Shown here: positions 58,222 through 64,000 of the stretch, one piece after another
Layout of the letters: each line of letters opens with the position of its first letter
Position numbering within the stretch: the first letter of the stretch is position 1
Origin: Paraconiothyrium sp. Pb-2020
Taxonomy: Eukaryota; Ascomycota; Dothideomycetes; Pleosporales; Didymosphaeriaceae
Reading direction: 5' to 3'
Length of the DNA: 64,000 bases
NCBI GenBank assembly: GCA_022419385.1
Contig: JAJUBI010000001.1
Coordinates: forward strand, 6,324,001-6,388,000
Translations under genes and position numbers: made by a program
The notes under the pieces: model-generated
Told to the model about the DNA's origin: nothing
Seen by the model: the letters and a program-made list of their open reading frames with translations, nothing else
Databases searched by the model: none

Positions 58222-60839
58222 ATGGCCGATGAGTCGAGGCAAGCTTGTCTGGCTGATAGCCAAGGATGGCTCTGTCAGCCTTGTCTCGACATCGTAGCCA
58301 ATAGTCTACATATCACGAAGCTAAACCCCGAAGAGCTTGAGCAGAGACGTTTGATTAATGAGGAAGAGGCGGCTGCGAAAGGGTGTTACATCTGCACTAG
58401 GCTCCGTCATAGTCCAACACAGGTCGACCATCCTGGCTTTCCACTGTTCAAAAACGACGCTACGAACCGTTTCCAGATCGTTTTCACGGACAACATGTGG
58501 CACGCTTTATCACCCTTGAAACACCACCTCACACTTACACCAGCAGGAGGAATGCCTTTCACGAGAGACCTACCTGGAAACTTCGGAGTACGCTTAGACG
58601 ACGCAAAGAAATGGCTTCAGACTTGTCTTTCGGGGCACTTCCAATGTCATGCAACCCACAACTCTCCAGGGAAGCACAAGACTCTAGGCCTACCTACTCG
58701 ACTTGTCGAAGTTTTGATAGTCAACGAATCTCTCCATGCTCGAGTTCGTTCGTTTTCGGATCAAGATCAATTGCGCCTTGCAGATCAAATTCGCTATCTT
58801 ACGTTAAGCCACTGCTGGGGCGCTCAGCCTTCTTCCGAACCTCAAAGAGATCTAAGGCTCAAAAGCAATAACATTGACGACTTATCAAGGAGTATCCCGA
58901 TTGAAGAGCTTGGACAACTGTTTCAGGACGCACTATATGTCACTCTCCATTTGGGCTACCAATACATCTGGATTGATTCGTTATGCATTGTGCAGGACCA
59001 GATAGATAAAGACGATTGGGAATACGAGGCTCACCGAATGGCTGATTACTACGACAACTCTGTCCTAACAATCATGGCTTCTGCGGCCAAAGATGGTAAC
59101 GATCGACTTTTCCCGTCACAAAAATTGAAATCCCTGCCATTTCCGGTTGTAAAATTTGCGACACCGGAAATGAATAAATTCGCTCGCAAACGAGCTGTAC
59201 CTTTGACCACATTCTGGACAGGTGAACAGCCTGCAGCCGAGACGATCAGGGCACATGAACAGCACGACGAATTTTACGTCGTGGACCTGTATTCATGGAA
59301 TGGACTGGCTGACGGACCTCTGGCTGATCGCGCATGGGTGCTGCAAGAGGAATTATCGGTAAGTTTGTTCTCAGAGAACAGACATTGTGCTAAGTAAGCA
59401 CCTAGTCGAAGAGAATATTGTACTTTGGTAATGATCAGATGTACTGGGAATGCGGGATGACGGCTTCCGAAACGTGGCCAGTTGGCTTTCCGAAATCCAT
59501 GTCCACACTCGTTGATGGACGTAGGATTAGAAAGAACATACAATACCTGGCTGAAGCCGAAACCAAGAGCAACTCGAAAGACAAGGACACTGTAATAGAG
59601 CCCCCCTTTTATCTTGATTTTGAGTTTAACTTTCACTAGGCACGATTTTACAGTTCAGTGTGGTTCCAGATTATCGAAGAATATACACGACGCCGTTTAA
59701 GCTTCGACTCAGATCGCCTTCCGGCAATTTGGGGTATCATGGATCGCATTGGTAAATACATAGAGGACCGTGAAATACATGGATTTCGAGCAAGTGACCT
59801 GATTCGGAGTCTGCTCTGGCGCGAAAACCCATTGGACCCACGCCTCGCAAATCCGGACATTGGACGCGCTCCGAGCTGGTCATGGGCCTCTCTTAACTCT
59901 CAAGTCTCATGGCCTCACTGGCTGCTCACTGCTCAAGAAGAACCGTACATGCTCTTCAAGCCAGACTGGAAAGACAAAACCGACCGAAGGGTACTAGTCG
60001 CAAAAGGACCTTTGAGAAGCGTCGAGCGCAACCAGCTGGTATCAACACCGGATTCGGAATCGGAATATCGCTTCCGCGACTCCTACCTGGAGAATCGAGG
60101 AATTCATCTCAACTTTTATCTTCGATCTGCAGAATTCGGTCCCTTATATTACGGAGAGTCGTCGACTAACACCATGTCCCGCGAGATCAACAGCCCCAGG
60201 CCAGTTCCCCCTCGTGTCCAGATCCCTCTTCCGCCGAGGCAATTCCGCACGCCTAGTGTACCAATTCGTTCAACGCCTGCTCGCAATACAGCAACAGTCT
60301 CATCACCAGCACCTCAGAGTACTCGTTTCCACGAGCCGCGGACTCAAGCACCTCTGTTCCAGGAGTCGTGGTTACAAACGTCTCGACCCCAAGATCCCTG
60401 GTCTCAGGCTCCTCAATCTCCAATATCACCAAGGTCACAAGACTTTGGCTATCCAATGTCGCCTCTGCCCCGCGCACGACCAGCTGCATCGCCATCGCAT
60501 ATGGCGAGACGATCAAGCAGTCAACGTTCGCATACCCAAGGGCGTTCACCTTTATTTATCCTGCCTGTACTCGCTCTGGGAAGTCCCGGGTGGATCTGCG
60601 GAGGATTAGTGCTTGTTCGCCAAGTCCGATGCGAAGACGCAGTGTATGAACGTGTAGGATCGTTCGACGCAACGTTTGATTCCTCAAGGGCGTACTGGCG
60701 GTTCAAGGATTGGCTAAAAACTAATCTCTACGAGAACGAGTACCTTGAACGTCATAACAATGGAGACTATGTCATCACATCCGTTGATGCGCCGTTTCGT
60801 TTGCGAAGCGATGTTGGATCTTGTACGATAGAGCAATAA
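58222..60839 (+). CDS. HET-domain protein (heterokaryon-incompatibility type)
   Basis: There are three exons, 58222-59358, 59406-59591 and 59640-60839; introns of 47 and 48 nt have GTAAGT and GTAATA donors, and all exons are whole codons (840 residues). The N-terminal segment has paired cysteines (WLCQPCLDI, GCYICTRL), common before HET domains. The HET domain (about residues 189-385) contains IRYLTLSHCWGAQP, YQYIWIDSLCIVQDQIDKDD, MADYYDNSVLTIMASAA and DRAWVLQEELSSKRILYFG. After it come VWFQIIEEYTRRRLSFDSD and APSWSWASLNS, the usual C-terminal pattern of this class, then a long Pro/Ser/Arg-rich stretch. There is no nucleotide-binding or repeat domain. Such proteins drive regulated cell death after non-self contact, alone or with a sensor. 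It is divergent from the NLR gene. Confidence 0.88.
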
Positions 60840-62606
60840 TCGTCCGCCAGAGTGGAAGGGGTACCACCCCAGGCTACGCTGTACCCAGGGATCATGCGTC
60901 CATAGAAGAAAGCATCAGCAGCACTTTCTAAGAATGGCAGCCAGGCCGCGTCCAGTATGAAGAAAGAGAAATGCCCAAATCCCCAGGCAACAAGTTCCCC
61001 GAGGACGCCGTAGCATTTGGAGATCGGTCCCAAATGCCCCAGTGGTAGTCATAGAAGCGACGATGTTCGACGAGATACCGGACATTCGATATACTCAATA
61101 CGGTCAGCATCTGTGCGCATTGCGAAGTCCGGCCGAGCACATGAGCGCAGCCGCAAAGTACTGTGACACTAGAGGCAGATTTGTGCACGCAAACAGATAC
61201 TTTATCGATCAAGGTCGGTTTGGGATAACGCGGGGTCCGGTCACAGGACAGCTCTGAAAGGTGGTGCTAGAAGAGGTCTTCAAATCAGTCTCGAACGAGG
61301 CCCAAAGTACATATGGCGCGATCATCCCGCTAGCAGTGCGAAAGGCTTCGACGGATATTTTCAAGGTTTCCTGCCTGAATTTGGCGAACCAACACTGCTA
61401 CAAGGCCATACTCACCAAATCCTAGACCTAGGAAGGTGCAAAATCTTCGGAGAATGTTAATACCTCGCATTTTTGCACCCTGAATGAGCTCAAGTCGAAT
61501 TGGATCTCTACTCTGGCGACAGGCTGATGGATAAAGATGTCTTAAGTGCTACCGGTTGGGAGAACGTGACGAGGCTGTGCCCAGGCGAAAGGCATGGCAG
61601 CGTAGGGTTACAACGTTGAAAGCTATGGAGATTAGATGGCCCAGGCAGGCGTTGGCTTATCCGACCGGAGATATAATTGTGGTAGGCGACTGCAAAACAG
61701 CTAAGATGAGCCTGCGAAGTCCGACAGACAGTGGCGGCGCGATGTCCGAAGCTTCAATCTCAGCTGATTCCAGCACCGTGCCACGTACCCAGGTATTGAA
61801 GGGAGCGAGCAAAGAATTGACGTGCGCGATTGTAATGCACCACGATAATTTACACATAAGGCACGATCTTGTCCAAGATGGAAGCTCTGATGAGCTTCAT
61901 CACAGAGTTGTGTCGGGCTCGGGGTTGCAGAGTGAAAAGGTCAGGGTTCTCAGCCCCATCGACCCCACACGACAAATTACGCGAGTGCGCTTGTCCTGAT
62001 CTATCGCTAGCTCCGGAAACCCGCATGGAAGCCAGAGAGACGCTCACGTTTGATCTTTCATCCTTTCCCCATTGTCTTGCCGTTTCCTACAGCGACCCAC
62101 TTCGGCCCAATAATAGCTGCCGTCAGCATGCGCGTCCGGTTGTGCCTCCGGACGTTCTGCACGAGGTGTTAACTTGTTTCGGACCCATGAAACAGGCCTG
62201 CACACGAGATTTTGTAGGGCAACCAGTTCGCGGATTGGCTAGCTCCAGTCCTGGGGCGTGTACCTTGTAAGATGGACTTGGCTCAGATAGGCGCAAGAAA
62301 TTCCGAGCAGGATCTTGTCCGGTGGATCAGCCAGTAGCCTACTGCGCCGCCATGAGGGCATTATACAAACGGCCTCCCCTCCCAGGCTGGATGTGATTTC
62401 ACAGGCTTTTTGCATTGCACTTGGGTGTGTTGCGTTCTCTCTTTTTTCATTCAGTCACTCTTTCGTTCTAGAGCCCCATCCCGGAAGGGTAGCTCTACGT
62501 TCATTCGCTCTTTACGGTACTCTCTGCGAGGTACCCAATTCACAGTCTTTTCTACAACTCATCATTCATCATTCATTAACATAGACGTCTGAAAACAAAA
62601 TTCATC
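60840..62606. other. Intergenic region with possible coding relics
   Basis: No supported gene over 1.77 kb. One plus-strand stretch without ATG (about 61258-61458) reads as protein-like sequence (GLQISLERGPKYIWRDHPAS) before a TAA, and a minus-strand frame near 60767-61033 is hydrophobic. Neither has a recognised family. The last ~200 bp before 62607 are pyrimidine-rich promoter and leader. Confidence 0.4.
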
Positions 62607-64000
62607 ATGGTCTTCAGTGTTTACAAAGCAGCGACGGCGCTGTTGTTGGCCGGATCGCTGGGTGTGGAGGCGGGGAGTGTTGCGGCACGTGCTCCTACTG
62701 GCAATGAGAGGGTGCTGCGTGCGGGAACAAAGAGGTCCGCCCTCAAGCGATCAATGAGAATCGAGCCGACGTTCGAGCATGAACTTTCATATGTTGAGGG
62801 TACGTTAGTCCTACCAAAGGTCGAATACATCAGCTAACAACTCATCAGAGCCCACAAGATACAACGGTCACTCCATCTTCGCTTCGCAGTTGAAGGTTGC
62901 TTCCAAGAAGCCGATCCTCAACTTGGAGGACATTGAAAACCACCTCGAGGATGTTCAGTGCGTCGACGGAAAGATCACCCTCAAGTTCGCTGATACTACT
63001 TCGGCTATTGATGCTCGGTTGGCGTGCCACGGCCCTGAAGGTGGTATCATCGTCACTTCCCACGTTGGCTGCAACACGGAGGGCGAGCGATCAGTCTACA
63101 CGTAAGTCAGCACATATATTGAAAAGTCTTTTGGCTGACATAGGTAGCGTTCACGGTGCTAACGCATCTGGTGACGGATCGACTCTCGAGCTCGATGTTG
63201 CAGAGTCCCTATTTGAGCATGCTTTCGACCGCATCGAGGTCGGCTTTGGTCACACTGCGGAACACCATTCCGTCCGCGAGCACACTGATCTCAAGATCCG
63301 CAAGCGTCTAGTGTCAGAAATCGAGCGACTAGAGGGCCTGGCTGCCACCGCTGAATTGGCTGCTTCGGACGTCGAAACCGCCGAGGGCATGGCAAAGGGC
63401 GCGAAGAACGCTACCGCGGTCTTGGACGAGGTCCCTGAGGATTCGGACCCCAATGTCCACGATGTCAAGTTCGACCTTAACTGGGAAGTCACCAACAAGA
63501 CCTTCAGGCCCGACGAGTTCCTTGCGGGTCTTCCTGTTGGTTTCACTCTTACCAACATTGCGAACTTGCCCCTCGAGCTCACTTGCAAGAAGTGCCTGAC
63601 CAGGGGAGAGATCATCCTCTCGCAGGGTAACATCCAGATCGAAACTGCAGCACTTAAGGCTATTCCTGATGAGATCAAAAAGATTCCCGGCATGGTTGCC
63701 AGCGCTGTTCCTAGCCTGATCAACGAGATCCCCCAGAAGATGGACGAGGCCGGCGAGAAGCTAGAGAGCAAGGTCGACCAGGGTGTTGACAAAGCTACCA
63801 GCCTGCTCGACCAGGGTGTCGACAAAGCCACCAGCCTCGTCAATGCAGTTCCTTCAAAGGTTGAAAGCGTTGCGTCCAGCGCTGTTGCTGTCATTACCAG
63901 CGCTGCTGGGGCCGCTCAATCCGCAGCTGAGAGCATCATCCAGGAGATTCCCATCCCTACCAAGCTTCCCGACCTGAACCCCTTCGACCGTCGCACCAAG
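62607..64000 (+). CDS. Secreted fungal protein of unknown function, 3' end outside window
   Basis: Three exons are visible, 62607-62799, 62849-63101 and 63148 to the window edge; the introns of 49 and 46 nt have GTACGT and GTAAGT donors. A signal peptide is present (MVFSVYKAATALLLAGSLGV). The conserved part has DVQCVDGKITLKFADTTSAI, GIIVTSHVGCNTEGERSVYT and VHGANASGDGSTLELDVAES, which recalls the fungal DUF7029/DUF7223 group; that name is from memory and needs checking. A second region has VKFDLNWEVTNKTF and NLPLELTCKKCLTRGEIIL. Near 63770-63840 an 11-residue unit (DQGVDKATSLL, DQGVDKATSLV) is repeated in an amphipathic helical stretch. The frame is still open at the last base. Function is unknown; an extracellular or wall location is inferred from the signal peptide. 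Confidence 0.75.

Noticed and set aside
61869..62270. Plus-strand open frame of 133 codons resembling the edge of a HET protein (LAVSYSDP)
   Set aside because: The similarity is a few residues only; no HET core motif follows on either strand.
1..64000. tRNA, rRNA and CRISPR arrays
   Set aside because: No paired A/B-box tRNA pattern, rRNA segment or regularly spaced repeats were seen on reading; GGTTCGA near 26984 has no tRNA fold around it.

Overview
The window is nuclear DNA of a filamentous ascomycete (Pezizomycotina; a Dothideomycete is my best guess from the gene families, not proven). The evidence is short GT-AG introns of about 46-130 nt, many with GTAAGT or GTGAGT donors and CTAAC/CTGAC-like branch sites, together with typical fungal families: Zn2Cys6 factor, DUF6594, GH6, GH71, GH125, HET and HET-NACHT-WD40 proteins. 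No tRNA, rRNA or CRISPR array was found.

Layout. 0-13.6 kb is mostly housekeeping: the C-terminus of cohesin Rad21, a DUF6594 membrane protein, a Gap1/GapA-type RasGAP, a small conserved-looking protein, kinetochore Mis14/Nsl1 with a C-terminal frame break, and a SAS2-like MYST acetyltransferase tail to tail with it. 13.6-19.9 kb is a gene-free island holding a long palindromic MITE, a second decayed relative and degenerate repeats. 19.9-26.4 kb (minus strand) is one very large broken gene for a secreted protein with two complete subtilisin (S8) modules in tandem. 28-32.6 kb has a small membrane protein, a GH6 cellobiohydrolase and coactosin. 33.4-39.7 kb looks like a small catabolic cluster: Zn2Cys6 regulator, MFS transporter and amidase, the last two sharing a divergent promoter with three copies of CAGCTGTT. 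39.9-40.8 kb is an MBD4-like mismatch glycosylase interrupted by one TGA. 42.3-51.9 kb carries a GH71 alpha-1,3-glucanase, a NIPA-type Mg2+ transporter divergent from Golgi tether COG4, and a GH125 mannosidase. 52.7-60.8 kb is an allorecognition-type locus: a HET-NACHT-WD40 NLR divergent from a second HET-domain protein. The window ends inside a secreted protein of unknown function.

Common threads. Several genes are broken by single events. Most frame breaks (Mis14 and five in the double subtilisin) lie in or beside short homopolymers, so assembly or sequencing error has to be excluded, but three in-frame nonsense codons (two in the subtilisin, one in the glycosylase) cannot be explained that way. 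Exon joins below were worked out by hand from splice signals and reading-frame continuity; family names come from recognised motifs, with no database search.
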